A DNA stretch of 64,000 bases from Kalmusia sp. IMI 367209 (GCA_027946365.1 JAPEUQ010000011.1:930001-994000); one strand, 5' to 3'; counted from the first letter of the stretch, positions 1 through 11,273 are shown. Numbers and translations: made by a program. The notes: generated by a model from the letters alone, not told the origin.

Positions 1-684
1 GGATACCCCCACGGTCCCTCTCACACCCCAAAGCCCTACGGCATCCCCACCTCCGCGCCTTACCCATTCCATCACAGCTACACTCCCCCACCATATGCAA
101 CGCCGTCCTGCCCAACTGGACCCAAGATAATCGGTGTCGAGTACATCGTTGAAGCGACTTACACCCACTCCTCCTATAAACCACACCACACCTCCATCCG
201 CCCTATCTACGACGCCCCCACCTCGAAGCTCCCCTGCTACATCTGCGCCATCAAATCCGAGCACATGACCTACACGACGACTGAGTTCGTCACCGTTACC
301 ACCACGACCGTGAAAGAAACGAGCGGCCCGAGCAGCTACTTCGCACCGGTCGTGAAGCCTTGCGCCACGTGCGACGCGCACACCTTGACTTACACTGAGG
401 CGATTGGGGACAGCCATACGGAGTACGTTGGCGTGCCTTATGTAGCCCCCACACCTCATGTGCACAAGACGATGGAACAGGAAGGGTACACGGCGACAGT
501 GTATCAGACGAGCACCGGCATTGTTGAATATCCGATGCCGACTGTGATGCCGACGAAGACGGGTGGATATTATCCTGCGAATACGACTGGGTTAGTCGAG
601 TTTACGGGTGCAGCAGTGCCGATGGAGGTGCAGATTGCTGGGGCGATTGGCGGTGCGCTGATGGCTGCTGCGGGGCTGTTGTAA
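1..684 (+). CDS. GPI-anchored cell-wall-type protein, 5' partial
   Basis: The reading frame is open from the first base of the window and ends at a TAA at 682-684, so the start and any signal peptide lie outside. The visible 227 residues are rich in Pro, Tyr, Thr and His. They include a Thr/Val stretch (TTTEFVTVTTTTV, from about residue 92) and paired cysteines in CYIC and CATC motifs. The C-terminus is a hydrophobic Ala/Gly/Leu tail (VQIAGAIGGALMAAAGLL) after small polar residues, the usual layout of a GPI attachment signal. I infer an extracellular, O-glycosylated wall or surface protein. No enzymatic domain is visible. It could also be a secreted adhesin-like protein. Confidence 0.7.
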   Translation, partial: GYPHGPSHTPKPYGIPTSAPYPFHHSYTPPPYATPSCPTGPKIIGVEYIVEATYTHSSYKPHHTSIRPIYDAPTSKLPCYICAIKSEHMTYTTTEFVTVTTTTVKETSGPSSYFAPVVKPCATCDAHTLTYTEAIGDSHTEYVGVPYVAPTPHVHKTMEQEGYTATVYQTSTGIVEYPMPTVMPTKTGGYYPANTTGLVEFTGAAVPMEVQIAGAIGGALMAAAGLL

Positions 685-1127
685 ATGGAGCTGAGTTGGG
701 CTGTCAACAGAGATATATGTAATCTTAATTCATGGTTTAGATAAGATGAGATGAGTTGGGGAGATAAAGGGCAATATCACTATTATGCATCTTGAGCCAA
801 AGGCGCGGTGTGTAGAATGCGTCGTGGTTATTGATTACTTTTTCGACAACGTTGCATGAAGGCCATCAGTTCCCGGCTCCACGCTCTACTTGAGCATCGG
901 CATATCATATCTACATGTTTCTCCGGTCCCAAATTGTCGAAATTGATCGTCAAAGAACCTGTTCGCAAAGGGTATATAAGAAACAGCATTGTTTTGCTAA
1001 CGTCGAAATGAGCGAGCCTTCCTTCGCTTGCGTGTATTGTCCTGATGTTTCGTGTGATCATAACATCAATGATATCAGCCCTTCCTCCATTTGAGTAGTT
1101 CGCCAGACATCTACTCCCTTCTAATAA
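685..1127. other. Convergent spacer
   Basis: This 443-base stretch lies between two 3' ends, the GPI protein on + and the Ecm11-like gene on -. A short - strand frame at 828-1061 has no protein-like features. It is probably two 3' UTRs. Confidence 0.5.
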
Positions 1128-2708
1128 TCAGCGCTTGCGAGGTTGCACGCTCTTCGCTTGCTTCGGGCTCTTCGGGATGAGCCCTTGCCCATGAGTTTTC
1201 ATCTGATTCAGAGCTCCCTCTACATTCTGCTGTCTCTTCGCAACATGACGATGTCGCTTCTCGATTTCGTCCTCAAAGTCTCTTGCCAACTTTCTCTTCT
1301 TCTGCCTTGCTTCCTTCGCACGGGTGATGATGTTGTTGAACTGGTCGAGGAACCAGTCACCAGCGTCTTCCCAGTCGCGTGTAGGCAGAGCGCGGAAGAA
1401 CTTGTCCTGGTCGCCGGCGTTTAGGTTCTTCTGAACGTGACCGAGACGCTCTGCAAGTGGCATGTGCTGCATATCCTTGGAGAGCACTTCATTCTTTCCA
1501 CGGGGCATATCGTCAAAGCTCTCTTCCTTTAATTGGTCATATGTCAACTTGAACAGGTCCGGCTTATCATAGTCCTCGATTGGAAGTTCAATATCACGAA
1601 CAGGGTCCGCTTCAATGGATTGGTAGTGATTGGTAGATTCCTCCTTTAGCTGTGGCTGAGCTAGATGTACTCCAGGACCAGTGGGCGCTACTTGCCTGAG
1701 AGCTGTTGCACGCGAGGGATCGGTGGACGTTCGAGTGCCACGTTGAGGTAACTGGCCAGATGCTACTGTAGGTCTGTGATGAGATGTAACATTTGCAGAT
1801 CGGTACCCTTCGGGGACTATCTGGCTGTAACTAGGTGCTTGACTAGAAAGCCCAGGAGTGGTATTCGCCTGATAGCCGCTTCCTCCACGCACAGTGAGGT
1901 TCGTGTTTGCACGTTGGTCTGCTCGAACAGCAGCTCCCCTTTGGTAGATGGTCGGTTGAGTAGATAGGGTCTGAGGGGCGATTGGAGGATGGTCCTGTCG
2001 CCGAAGTACTGGCTGCACTTGGCGTGTGGCTTGACCTTGCACTATGTTTTGCGGGGCAGGTACTTTCGGGCCATTTCCCTGAGCATCGTCGACTGGCAAC
2101 TGCTGTCCTGTAGCCCCGACGTCAAAGAGATCGTCGGGAGGACCAGAAGTGGTGCTTGGGTATGAGTTACCCTCGCCAAATATGTTCCCTTCCATTAATC
2201 GTTCCGCCTCATTGAAAAATTGAAGCTTCTCGTGACTGTCTTCCTCGTATCCGTAATCGTCTGTGTCGTCTTCGTCATCGCGATCCTCATCACCGCTTTG
2301 GTCTTCTTCAGAGTACTCGCTATTTCCACCGTGACTATCATCGTGTGCAGACTGCTGCTCTCCAGGTCGCTGGCTCTTCTGCGCCAGTATAATGGATCGC
2401 CCATTGACAGTTGTGTCAAGGCTCTCAGCATCCGTCTCATATCGATCATGCCTTCCATTAACGCTTTCCCCAGAATCTCGCCGTTGGCCGTTGTTCGGCT
2501 GAGCAGCTAAGTGGTTGACATTGCTGTCAGGCTGACGGCGAACACCAAGATGCTGTTGAGCAGGCTCCAGGTGTAAGCTTGTCTTTGCAACCTGTACTTT
2601 CGCGTTGGCGGCTGCAGCTGCTCGTTTACTGCTGGCAGACTGGGGTCGTGACGGGCTGGCGGGCCTACCACTGCGGGTCGCGAAAGCCTGCAATCCTCCT
2701 GGAGGCAT
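1128..2708 (-). CDS. ECM11: Ecm11-like meiotic chromosome protein
   Basis: Single-exon gene of 526 residues. The frame stays open 5' of the ATG at 2706-2708 but has no earlier ATG. The N-terminal three quarters is low complexity (Ser, Gln, Pro rich, with an acidic Asp/Glu patch around residues 135-160) and probably disordered. The conserved part is near the C-terminus, about residues 445-505, where WFLDQFNNII is followed by a long charged helix (KARQKKRKLARDFEDEIEKR-like) and QMKTHGQGLIP. This arrangement is the Ecm11 family signature. In yeast Ecm11 is a SUMOylated component of the synaptonemal complex central region that acts with Gmc2, so a nuclear meiotic role is inferred. I am confident of the family and less so of conserved function. 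Confidence 0.8.
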   Translation of the reverse strand: MPPGGLQAFATRSGRPASPSRPQSASSKRAAAAANAKVQVAKTSLHLEPAQQHLGVRRQPDSNVNHLAAQPNNGQRRDSGESVNGRHDRYETDAESLDTTVNGRSIILAQKSQRPGEQQSAHDDSHGGNSEYSEEDQSGDEDRDDEDDTDDYGYEEDSHEKLQFFNEAERLMEGNIFGEGNSYPSTTSGPPDDLFDVGATGQQLPVDDAQGNGPKVPAPQNIVQGQATRQVQPVLRRQDHPPIAPQTLSTQPTIYQRGAAVRADQRANTNLTVRGGSGYQANTTPGLSSQAPSYSQIVPEGYRSANVTSHHRPTVASGQLPQRGTRTSTDPSRATALRQVAPTGPGVHLAQPQLKEESTNHYQSIEADPVRDIELPIEDYDKPDLFKLTYDQLKEESFDDMPRGKNEVLSKDMQHMPLAERLGHVQKNLNAGDQDKFFRALPTRDWEDAGDWFLDQFNNIITRAKEARQKKRKLARDFEDEIEKRHRHVAKRQQNVEGALNQMKTHGQGLIPKSPKQAKSVQPRKR

Positions 2709-3362
2709 GGCGAAAAACGGAGTGGACAAGATATTTTAAGTTCCGCCCTCGATGCATCAGATTGAGAAAGGTGAGGTGTGCGCGTCAAGTGAGCGAGAGG
2801 TAAGTGTTCCATCTCGAAAGGGAAAGCGCGATGTATGTTATGATCTAGCTACATCCATCATAGCCTCGGCTCAACTGCTGGTGGGCCAGATGACGGCATC
2901 CTTCGAACTTAATGTCGTTGTTCTTATCTTAATCGATGTCGGCTGCTCCTACCGCTGTTGTATCGCTATCGCATTTCTCCTCACATCTCGCTGAGTGCTG
3001 TGTTGCCTGCTAGCATTATAATGGCTGAGTGCTACCTATACAGGCTCCCCAATGAGGCATGTTGTCTGTGTTACAGCTTGCCATTATGCTAATCGTCTCA
3101 GCTTCTGCTACACCTCTTTACGCCCATCACCACGCCCGAGCTACTTCCTCTCGCTACGCTCTCCCACCGAATCTACACTATCGTCCTACGCATTCTCCAC
3201 AATCGTCTAGTAATAGCTGCTGAGCTTCATTCGCATTCAGTGCTTCTCGAATGCTTCCACCCATCCGCTAAACTTACCGAGCCACCCTACTTTTGCTCGT
3301 ATCACGGCACTAATGGTCTTACACTCTACGATGGCTTCGCAGAGGATGATGACAATTTGGCA
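2709..3362. other. Divergent intergenic region
   Basis: This is the spacer between the Ecm11-like gene start and the first in-frame ATG of the next + strand gene. It presumably holds both promoters. The frame of the downstream gene remains open for some distance 5' of its first ATG but without an ATG, so a short upstream exon could lie here. Confidence 0.4.
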
Positions 3363-3983
3363 ATGCGATTGGGAGAAATGCGCGGGTTATACTCGCGATT
3401 TCGACCACATCGGCGGGAGCTGGAGACAGGCGGCAGGAGGGTTAGGTGGCCACCAGGCGATGTACCCGGCAGTCGTACCTTTGCAGGTACCGCAGGAGAT
3501 GGGTTCAACGGAGATACTGTGAAGCAAATCCTGAACCTGGATGGACATGAACTGTTCACACAATTGGTCGCTCAAACCAATCTCGTCAAACTCGGGCCTC
3601 GAAATGGGCTCTTCACTTGTTTCGTGGGCATAGAAGAAGGTGTGGTTCGGGTGTGGAGGGAATGGTTGCGCGAAATGGCAACTAAAAGCAATAATACAAG
3701 GCGAAAGCAAGAAGAAGCTGTTGAAGAGCTTGGAGAAGCAAAAAGAGAAGAGGAAGCCGTCGACAGAAAAGATTCGGAAGAGTGCAAGGATATCGATGAT
3801 GGTAAAATACTCTGGGTCAGCCCAAACAAAAATACGGGCATTCGCTTCACCGTGCGCGAGAGGAAGATCAGGCGGGATATTCCGATCCTTATACGAGCCG
3901 ATGAGGAGGATATGCCCGTAAGCTATGAGATCGAGTATGACGGTAGGCGCTCTAGATGCCTAATTCTAGGTCCTATTCATTGA
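3363..3983 (+). CDS. Uncharacterised fungal protein
   Basis: I do not recognise this family. The open frame begins upstream but has no ATG until 3363, giving 206 residues. A non-ATG opening at 3240 is not a credible eukaryotic start, so either 3363 or a spliced upstream exon supplies the start. The protein has a tract containing VVRVWREWLREM, then a Lys/Glu-rich linker of about 40 residues that looks like a charged helix, then a compact C-terminal part (ILWVSPNKNTGIRFTVRERK ... MPVSYEIEYDG) with beta-strand character. The non-repetitive, protein-like C-terminal part supports a real gene. Function and location are unknown. Confidence 0.5.
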   Translation: MRLGEMRGLYSRFRPHRRELETGGRRVRWPPGDVPGSRTFAGTAGDGFNGDTVKQILNLDGHELFTQLVAQTNLVKLGPRNGLFTCFVGIEEGVVRVWREWLREMATKSNNTRRKQEEAVEELGEAKREEEAVDRKDSEECKDIDDGKILWVSPNKNTGIRFTVRERKIRRDIPILIRADEEDMPVSYEIEYDGRRSRCLILGPIH

Positions 3984-4843
3984 CGCTGTGCTCAGAACTC
4001 CTCATCCGTACTTCACACCTCCTTCTAATGCTCGAAAAATCTCTAGTCCAAGAAGATAATACATCTGGAAAGGCTGTCGTTTTTGGCTCCTTCGGTTAAA
4101 GGCTGTCTAATTGGTGGCTAGATACCAGGACAAAAAGTATGCATACTATCTCTGAGAGAGCACACTCAAAGGGAAAACACCCACGGTACGATTAACGGCT
4201 GGTATGTGGCCAGCTCCGTGAGGCAGTACGCAACAATCCAAACCATGAATCTATGGCACTGTGACTATTAGCAGAAGAGATCCTCGAGCTTTCAAGGCCA
4301 ACGACGAGCTAGAAATCAGCTATGAGAAGGGTGTCAGAGAGCTTTGAGACGTTGTGTTTGGCGTCTTGATCTTGTCAGTATGCCAGTACATTAATCGCGC
4401 ACCAATTGTCAACGCCAATGCGAACGACTTTGGATTCTTGTAGGCGTTCTTGCACAACAGGCACGATGTTCGCGCTCAGATCTAACCTATTCCCGGATCA
4501 GTGTTCAGGAATGAATGGAATGCGGCACAATCATATCAGCGAATATAGACTAATCAACGCCTAATGTTAGCCAATGTCTAACAAAGCTCGCAGGGATTGC
4601 CTCGGACAGCAAATCGCGGTAAGCTATTAGTACAGTTTAGGTTAGAGTCTCGCACACTAACACGCTCGCCAATGACTATGCCGCAAGTGCGACAGCTGTG
4701 TAATCCTTAGCCCCCATCTCCCCTTGTCTCGAGCAGACCTTATATCTTTGCTTCCTACGGCAAGAACTGCAAATACGTAGATTATACTTTGATTTGTGAG
4801 ACATCATAGGCTGCGGCTCGGGAACGCAGCGAAGCCAATCATC
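3984..4843. other. Intergenic region upstream of the P450 gene
   Basis: Tandem spacer of 860 bases. A short in-frame stretch at 4261-4345 resembles the end of a SET-domain protein but is too short to call. No other coding or structural signal was seen. Confidence 0.4.
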
Positions 4844-6639
4844 ATGGCGTGGATTCAGCTACTAAGTCAGCTCGTGGTGAGCGTGCTCGTAGGACTACTA
4901 TCCTACTTCTTTTGGACGTTATACAACGCACGCATGGTGTTTTGGCGACTGAAAAAGGTCGGAGTGGTAATGCGCCCTTGTTCGAATCAAATGTCTGATC
5001 AAGCAGCGTCACTTACACGACCCAGCCGATGCCCCCATGGAATCCCATATTGGGTCACCTTCCCATGCTCCCTGAAATTCTTAAGCAACTTCCCAAAGGC
5101 ACCCAGCAGAGCTGGATGTTCCAGATTATAGCGCGCGATTTCGAAGCCAGTGACGGCTTGCATTACATCGATCTGTGGCCCTTCTCTATGCCCATGATCA
5201 TCGTCACTGATCCATTAATTGCAAACCAGGTGTGCATCGAACATGACTTTGGAAAGCCGGAGATGCTGAAGCCTTTTTTCACGAGTATTGTAGGTGGAGA
5301 TGGTATGTTCATCATGAATGGGCCCGAGTGGAAAAGGAGTCATTCTCTGTTTGCGCCGGGATTTGCAGAGAGAGTGATCTTGGAGAGGGCGGCACAAGTT
5401 GTGGAGGAATGTGAGGTTTATGTGGCGAGGTTGAGGGAGGAAGCCAAGAAAGGTGAGTTTCTTAGGCTATGCATTACCTATGAGAAGTATGTTGATGACT
5501 CTGATGTAGGAGAATTATTCAGTTTGGATGATTTGACGTGCTGGTATATGATGGATGTCATTGGGACGGTTACACTGTAAGTCATGGTATCGTATGTTAT
5601 TTCTTCAGATGTGCTTACTCGCTATAGTAATGTTCGACTCAAGTCCTTGACTTCAGATAACGCACTTGCATCAGCTATGCGAGACCAATTAAACATACAT
5701 GTTCGAGACGAAGACATGAACCCTTTCAAGCGTTACAGCCCTATTCAGCTTCTCAGAGAATATAATAATTCTAGTAAAATGGACGCTTACATCACGGCCG
5801 AACTGCATAAGCGCTACCAAGAATGGAAATTGTCAACCACCGATCAAGCTCCAGCCACAAAGTCCATCATCGATCTCGTCATCGCAGACTACATGCGCGA
5901 ACGCACCGTAGGCGCAGCCCTCGATGCCTCCTTCATTAAATGGGCGTGCGCCCAAATCCGCCTCTTCCTCTTCGTTGGCCACGACTCCACGGCCTCAACA
6001 ATAGTTTACAGTCTCTACCTCCTCTCCAAACACCCCGATGCGCTATCCCGCATCCGCGCCGAGCACACTGAGGTCTTCGGCTCTGAAATCTCCGCCGCCG
6101 CCACCCTCATCAGTGCCCAGCCTGCCCTTCTAAATAAACTTCCCTTCACCACAGCCGTCATCAAAGAGACACTTCGTCTTTTCCCACCCGCAGCTGCTTT
6201 CCGTGGTGGTGAACCAAATACCTACATCACCGACTCCTCCGGCGTCCGTTACCCCACCGAAGGAACAGGCATCAACGTCCTGCACAACTGCATACAGCGT
6301 AACCCACGTTATTGGCCGCGTCCCGATGACTTCGTGCCGGAGCGTTGGCTCGTTGGACCAGAGCACGAGCTCTACCCGCAGACGAAGGGCGCGTGGCGGC
6401 CGTTTGAGTACGGGACGAGGAACTGTGTTGGACAGACGCTGGTCATGCTGGATGTGAAGATTACGCTTGTGATGGTTGTGCGAGAGTTTGATGTCAGGGA
6501 TGCGTATGAGGAGTGGGATGCTAGTCGGAAGACGGAAGGAGAGGTGAAGCATGTAGGCGGGGAGAGGGCATATCAGGTTAGTAAAGGAGCGGCGCACCCG
6601 GCGGATGGGTTTCCGTGTCACGTTACTAGGAGAGTGTGA
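4844..6639 (+). CDS. Cytochrome P450 monooxygenase
   Basis: Three coding exons, 4844-4966, 5026-5576 and 5628-6639, with introns of 59 and 51 nt, give 561 residues. The ATG at 4844 starts an N-terminal membrane anchor (LLSQLVVSVLVGLLSYFFW) for the endoplasmic reticulum. The proline-rich hinge PMPPWNPILGH follows the first splice. The I-helix oxygen-binding motif appears as FVGHDSTAS. The ExxR motif is KETLRL (Glu405, Arg408). The heme loop is FEYGTRNCVGQ, with Cys491 as the heme ligand, so all catalytic landmarks are present. The hinge and I-helix resemble the CYP59/StcS type of secondary-metabolism P450s, but that is an impression only. No polyketide or peptide synthase lies nearby, so the substrate is unknown. 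Confidence 0.92.
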
Positions 6640-6881
6640 GGTCTTTGTGCAGGGCGGCTTTACGGATGTTCATCGGCGTGTGGATCGTGTATCGTAGGGT
6701 AGCTCGGCCTGCAATGCGTTTCCAAACGTTGGGCCCGGTACTGCATCATATCGCATCTCTGCTTTAGTCGCGCTCTCCAGTTCAAAAGCACCACCAAATG
6801 TTGAACATCCAGAGCCAACATCTAGAGGACAAGCTCTGCTCATAGAGTGTCATGGTGATATGTGAGACATTTCACGTTACG
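6640..6881. other. Spacer downstream of the P450 gene
   Basis: Short 3' flank of the P450 gene. Nothing recognised. Confidence 0.4.
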
Positions 6882-7403
6882 TCATATACTAATGACTGTC
6901 ATGCTCTCACGACTTTTTTTTTGTCTTACAACTTGCGACTCGAGACCCTCTCCTCTGGATATCATTATGCATCCCTTCCAGTACCCCACCATCATGCCCT
7001 CCCCCGCCCGTTGTACTATATGTTCCTCCTCTATCCCTATGAACTGTCTCGGTTGAGGAACATCCACGCCCATGTGCATGAGCATGGCTTTTGTTGAATC
7101 CTCCATCGTTCGCATAGAGACCTCTGATTGTTGCAGGGTGTACGTGTCCTTGGGGTCGTCGTGCCATTCTACTTGAGAAGCAGCCCATACCCAGGAGTCG
7201 AGAAGTCTGACAGATGTTGTATGTGTAGATAATGAACGTCGATGTTTGAGCTTCGTCATGTGGGAAGGCGCAGCGTGGCGTTGATTTCGGTCAAAGACTG
7301 ATAAAGCACTACTATAGTAATGAAACAAGTTCATAACTGATAGAAATATGTGTGATGTGTGAATACCTAGGGGTGGAAGTGCGGAAATTCTGGGTGTGAA
7401 CAT
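6882..7403 (-). CDS. Possible uncharacterised protein (weak)
   Basis: An open - strand frame of about 173 residues starts at the ATG at 7401-7403. Its middle (RLLDSWVWAASQVEWHDDPK, then TYTLQQSEVSMRTMEDSTK) reads like ordinary protein rather than antisense noise, and nothing on the opposite strand competes. The N-terminal part could be split by an intron. No family is recognised and there is no supporting neighbour. It may be a real orphan gene, a 3' exon of one, or chance. Confidence 0.3.
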   Translation of the reverse strand: MFTPRISALPPLGIHTSHIFLSVMNLFHYYSSALSVFDRNQRHAAPSHMTKLKHRRSLSTHTTSVRLLDSWVWAASQVEWHDDPKDTYTLQQSEVSMRTMEDSTKAMLMHMGVDVPQPRQFIGIEEEHIVQRAGEGMMVGYWKGCIMISRGEGLESQVVRQKKSRESMTVISI

Positions 7404-7882
7404 TGGGGCCACTGCTTGCACTCAATGAGTTTACCTGTAGGAGTCCTCCGGTAACACCGCAGATGGACGCAAACAATTTAAGTGGTCTTTGATAGATATC
7501 GACATGGTCAAGTTGGTGAAGGTGGCAGAGTTGCGGGGAGTATGGAAGAGAAACGAGCAGAATTCGTGCAGTGCAGTGGTTTTGTTGGGGCTCACTACCA
7601 GAAAGAACTTGAGGAAGGAGGTTTTTTTGGTAGGATCAGAAAGCCCTCAGGGCAAATTATAAGCAAGATAACTCAATTACTCCACAGGAGAAAACGCTCG
7701 TATGGTAGATGAAGTATTGCAGAATGAGCGAAAATCATAGAGCCTCCACACGTTTGTAATGCTGTGTGGATAGAAAGAGAGCTGCTACGTGACCGAGACT
7801 GAACACCATTTTTGGCATGAGTAATACACTATATGAGCAGAAGCACGAAATGCTTAAATACAAACAAACAAAAACCTCATAC
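7404..7882. other. Spacer 3' of the nitronate monooxygenase gene
   Basis: About 480 bases with only short open frames on both strands. Nothing recognised. Confidence 0.4.
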
Positions 7883-9086
7883 CTATAGCTTTGCCTTGGA
7901 GACAATGTATGAGTTACCCGTCTGAAGCCACTTCACCGCGTCCGTCACAAACTCGTCTACGATTTCCCTTGCGGTCTTCTTCTCAGTCACAACGGCAGCA
8001 GCCTTGCCCATCAAGAACGGTCGCGCGTTATCCATGGTTTCATCGTCGAGATCATCACCCAGCTTCTCCAGGTCGTACTCGACAGGAATGATGCCCTTGC
8101 TTGTTAGCTCCTTGATCTCAGCCGTCCTGTTCTCCTCCCAGTTCTCAATGTATGCGTTCGTGCGTACGCGGAGCGGCCGACCGGTAAAGATGATGGTGCG
8201 CACGTTGTCGTCGAATCCTGCAGTCCGCACAGCTTCTTGGTGTGCCTTAGGTGCACCAGCCTCCTCAGACAGGATGAAACGCGTGCCGACCCACACGCCC
8301 GCAGCGCCAAAGGTCAGCATAGCAGCAAGAGACTGTCCGTTGAACAAACCACCCGCAGCAACGACCATGACCTCGGCACCCGACATGGGCGATTTGTGGC
8401 CCTTGACCATCTGTACGACTGTTGGAATGAAGACGGATGTGGGAACATCGCCCGTGTGACCTCCGCCCTCACCACCTTGGGCGCAGATGATGTCAACGCC
8501 GAGGTCGAGGCACTTCTGCACATGCTTGGGATGTCCGATCATGTTCATGTATAGGATGCCGTGCTTGTGCAGCTTCTCGACGACGGGCTTAGGAGGGACG
8601 CCAACGGCGCAGACGAAGAGCTTGGCGCCGGAGTCGATTATTATGTCGATGAGCTCGTTGAGCTTGCCCTTGGTGTAGTCGTAGCTGTTCGATGCCTGTC
8701 AGCCATGGCTCCATTCTGCCGGGGCGTGCTGTATGCGCCAAGGTGGCGGAACTCACTTGGTCTTGCGCGCACTTCCGCCAACCTGCGGTAGCAGCAGGTC
8801 AACGCCAAATGGCGCATTCTTATCGTTCAGAAAGCTCTTCAGCTCTGCGATCTGCTCTCTCAACATGTCAGGCGTATAGCCAATTCCGCCCAGCACACCG
8901 AGGCCTCCAGCGTTCGTCACGGCGGCAGCGAGCTTCGGGCCGGCCGCTACATTCATACCCGCCAGTAGGACGGGGTGCTGAATCTTCAGCAGGTCGGTAA
9001 GCTTTGTGCGGATTTGCTCTGTTCATCACCGTCAGCTTGAAACATGTGAAAGGTGGTGCGATGGGTGGCGTACGTGGAGATGCCAT
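7883..9086 (-). CDS. Nitronate monooxygenase (2-nitropropane dioxygenase family)
   Basis: Three coding exons on the - strand, 9086-9074 (13 nt), 9018-8757 and 8684-7883, give 358 residues. The tiny first exon encodes MASP and joins in frame to QQIRTKLTDLLKIQHPVLLAG. The 72-nt second intron uses the acceptor before CTACGAC, which restores RKTNYDYTKGKL. An FMN-binding TIM barrel is indicated by PVLLAGMNVAAGPKLAAAV, AQGGEGGGHTGDVPT (with the His expected at the active site), VVAAGGLFNGQSLAAML and FGAAGVWVGTRF. The family oxidises alkyl nitronates such as propionate-3-nitronate with O2. A cytosolic or peroxisomal detoxifying role is inferred; the C-terminus SKAKL loosely resembles a PTS1 signal. 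It is divergent from the folate gene. Confidence 0.92.
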
Positions 9087-9421
9087 GATAGCGGTAGTCC
9101 GAGGAGTATCCTGGGGGTATGATGAGGTCTGGTAGGGAGAAGGGAGACGTAATAGTAGAGGGGTATGAAGAGCGAGAAGGATCAAGTGGTCTTATGGGCG
9201 GAGTCGCGAGGTATTTGTCGTCCTCAGAGTGCAACGAGCCGCGAACCTCGGCTTCGTACGTAAACGGCATAGCCGTGGCGGCGCCCGCACGTTGGCGTCA
9301 CGAGTCTGGGGAAACAGGCGGATGGCGCTAATGACAGCCCAGGCGCCGTGGCGGCAGTTTTCGTTCGGGGTCCGACGCTGTCACGGGCACTTTATTTTCG
9401 GCTCACAAAGCCCAAGCTGTA
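9087..9421. promoter_or_regulatory. Shared divergent promoter, nitronate monooxygenase / folate gene
   Basis: A 335-base gap separates two divergent ATGs, so promoters of both genes must lie within it. No specific element was identified. Confidence 0.5.
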
Positions 9422-11173
9422 ATGGCCCTTGTGTGTACAAGTAGGCATCGCGTCTCGACATTGAGTATCTTGAGGGCCGTGGGTGAGGTTGCCGAGCTTG
9501 GGACGCGGACTACCAGGCGAAGAGTTTTCAACACCAATGGACGGAGTATCTTCACTGCAGCTGCCTCGATCAGGAAGGCGGGTGTCCAAGCCCATGTAGA
9601 AGGGCCCCTACAGTATCTGCAACAAACTCGGAAATACAACTCGAAACTTTTCAATCAACCTTCGATACGTTTCAAACATCATTCTACCAAGATGAAGCAC
9701 CGTGCATTCGTCGCGTTGGGCAGTAACCTGGGCAATCGTGTGGCAATGATCGAGCAAGCATGCCAAGAGATGGATCGAACGGGCAAAATCAAAGTCTTAC
9801 GGACGAGTAGCCTCTGGGAGACCAAGGCTATGTACGTTCTGGATCAGGACAAGTTCGTCAACGGCGTTTGCGAGGTAAATAATCTCCGTCGGCGTACCCC
9901 CTTCACGTGATAGCCTGACAATTGACATATGCTAGGTCGAGACATCGTTGTCTCCAATTGAGCTACTAGACGAGCTGCAAGGAATCGAGAACAAGATGGG
10001 AAGAGTGAAAGTCATTGACAAGGGACCACGCAACATAGATTTGGACATCGTTCTCTACAACAATGAGACCTTCTTGAACGAGCGGCTGCAGATCCCGCAT
10101 AAGCTTATGCTTGAACGCGAATTTGTTCTCCGGCCGTTATGCGAGTATGTCTTTTCGTTCTGAAGCATCATTCACAGCTAATATCATACAGATTGATACC
10201 CAACCATAGCCTACCCCCACACATCGACCTCCCAGCTGGCTCTTTCCAGTACCAACTCTCCCATCTACCAAAATCAGGGGACCCTCTCTCGCCCCTCACA
10301 CCCCTAGCACCCAATCTGCCCACAATCGCCTCACAAGATCCTGCTCGCCAAACACACGTAATGTCCATTCTAAACCTCACACCAGACTCTTTTTCCGATG
10401 GTGGCAAGCACTTTAAATTGCAGTCCTCTCAACTCACCGACATCATCAAGTCACACATAGCAAGCGGCGCTACCATTCTCGATCTAGGCGGTCAATCGAC
10501 GCGCCCCGGCGCTCCTCAAGTCTCTTCCACCGAAGAGTTGGGAAGAGTTCTACCAGCTGTCGAGCTTATCCGTAGCATTGATGAGGCATCTAACGTAGCT
10601 ATCAGCGTGGATACATATCGGGCTGATGTTGCTGAAGCTGCCGTAAAGGGTGGCGCTCATATTGTTAACGATGTCTCTGCTGGCCTCCTAGATCCCAATA
10701 TGCTTCCCACTGTCGCTCGGCTAGGATGTACAGTGTGCCTCATGCATATGCGCGGGACGCCCGAAACAATGAATAGCCTGACTTCGTATCCCTCTGGCGT
10801 TGTGCAGGGTGTAGCCGAGGAACTTCCTGAGCGTGTCCGCGCCGCAGAAGACGCGGGTATACGGCGCTGGCGCATCATTCTCGACCCTGGCATCGGATTC
10901 GCGAAGAATCAAGAACAGAATCTGGAGTTACTGCGGAGACTAGATGAGCTAAGGAGGTGGCCAGGACTGGAGGGATTCCCCTGGTTGATCGGGGCCAGTA
11001 GGAAGGCCTTCGTAGGGAAGATTACGGGAGTGACCCAGGCGAGAGAGAGGGTGTGGGGGACAGCAGCCGCAGTAACTGCAGCGGTACAAGGTGGCGCGGA
11101 TGTGGTACGGGTGCACGATGTGCAAGAGATGGGGCAGGTCGCAAAAATGGCAGATGCGATATGGAGGAATTGA
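9422..11173 (+). CDS. FOL1: Folate biosynthesis HPPK-DHPS bifunctional enzyme
   Basis: Coding exons 9422-9874, 9936-10144 and 10192-11173 (introns of 61 and 47 nt) give 547 residues. Residues 1 to about 90 are basic, Arg-rich and poor in acidic residues, like a mitochondrial presequence. The HPPK domain starts near MKHRAFVALGSNLGN and includes GPRNIDLDIVLYN and the PHKLMLEREFVLRPLCE end. The DHPS domain follows, with SILNLTPDSFSDGG, GATILDLGGQSTRPGA, VNDVSAGLLDPN, ILDPGIGFAKN and LIGASRKAFVGKI. Together these pyrophosphorylate 6-hydroxymethyl-dihydropterin and couple it to p-aminobenzoate; DHPS is the sulfonamide target. No dihydroneopterin aldolase domain precedes HPPK, unlike yeast trifunctional Fol1, so the aldolase is probably encoded elsewhere. 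An internal ATG at 9691 could give a cytosolic form. Confidence 0.93.
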
Positions 11174-11273
11174 ACGGCCACCGTCTTCCATGCAAAAGGA
11201 CTATCTAAAAGGGACGCCAATACCATGCTTTCTATGCAAGATCCAGCACAACCGCTTCCTGCAGATATTCTCC

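Noticed and set aside
4261..4345. Short frame resembling the end of a SET domain (RAFKANDELEISYEKG)
   Set aside because: Only about 28 codons, with a stop just upstream and no catalytic SET motifs nearby. Probably coincidence.
4844..9086. P450 plus nitronate monooxygenase as part of a secondary-metabolite cluster
   Set aside because: No polyketide synthase, NRPS, terpene synthase or prenyltransferase is in reach, and the next gene is the housekeeping folate enzyme.
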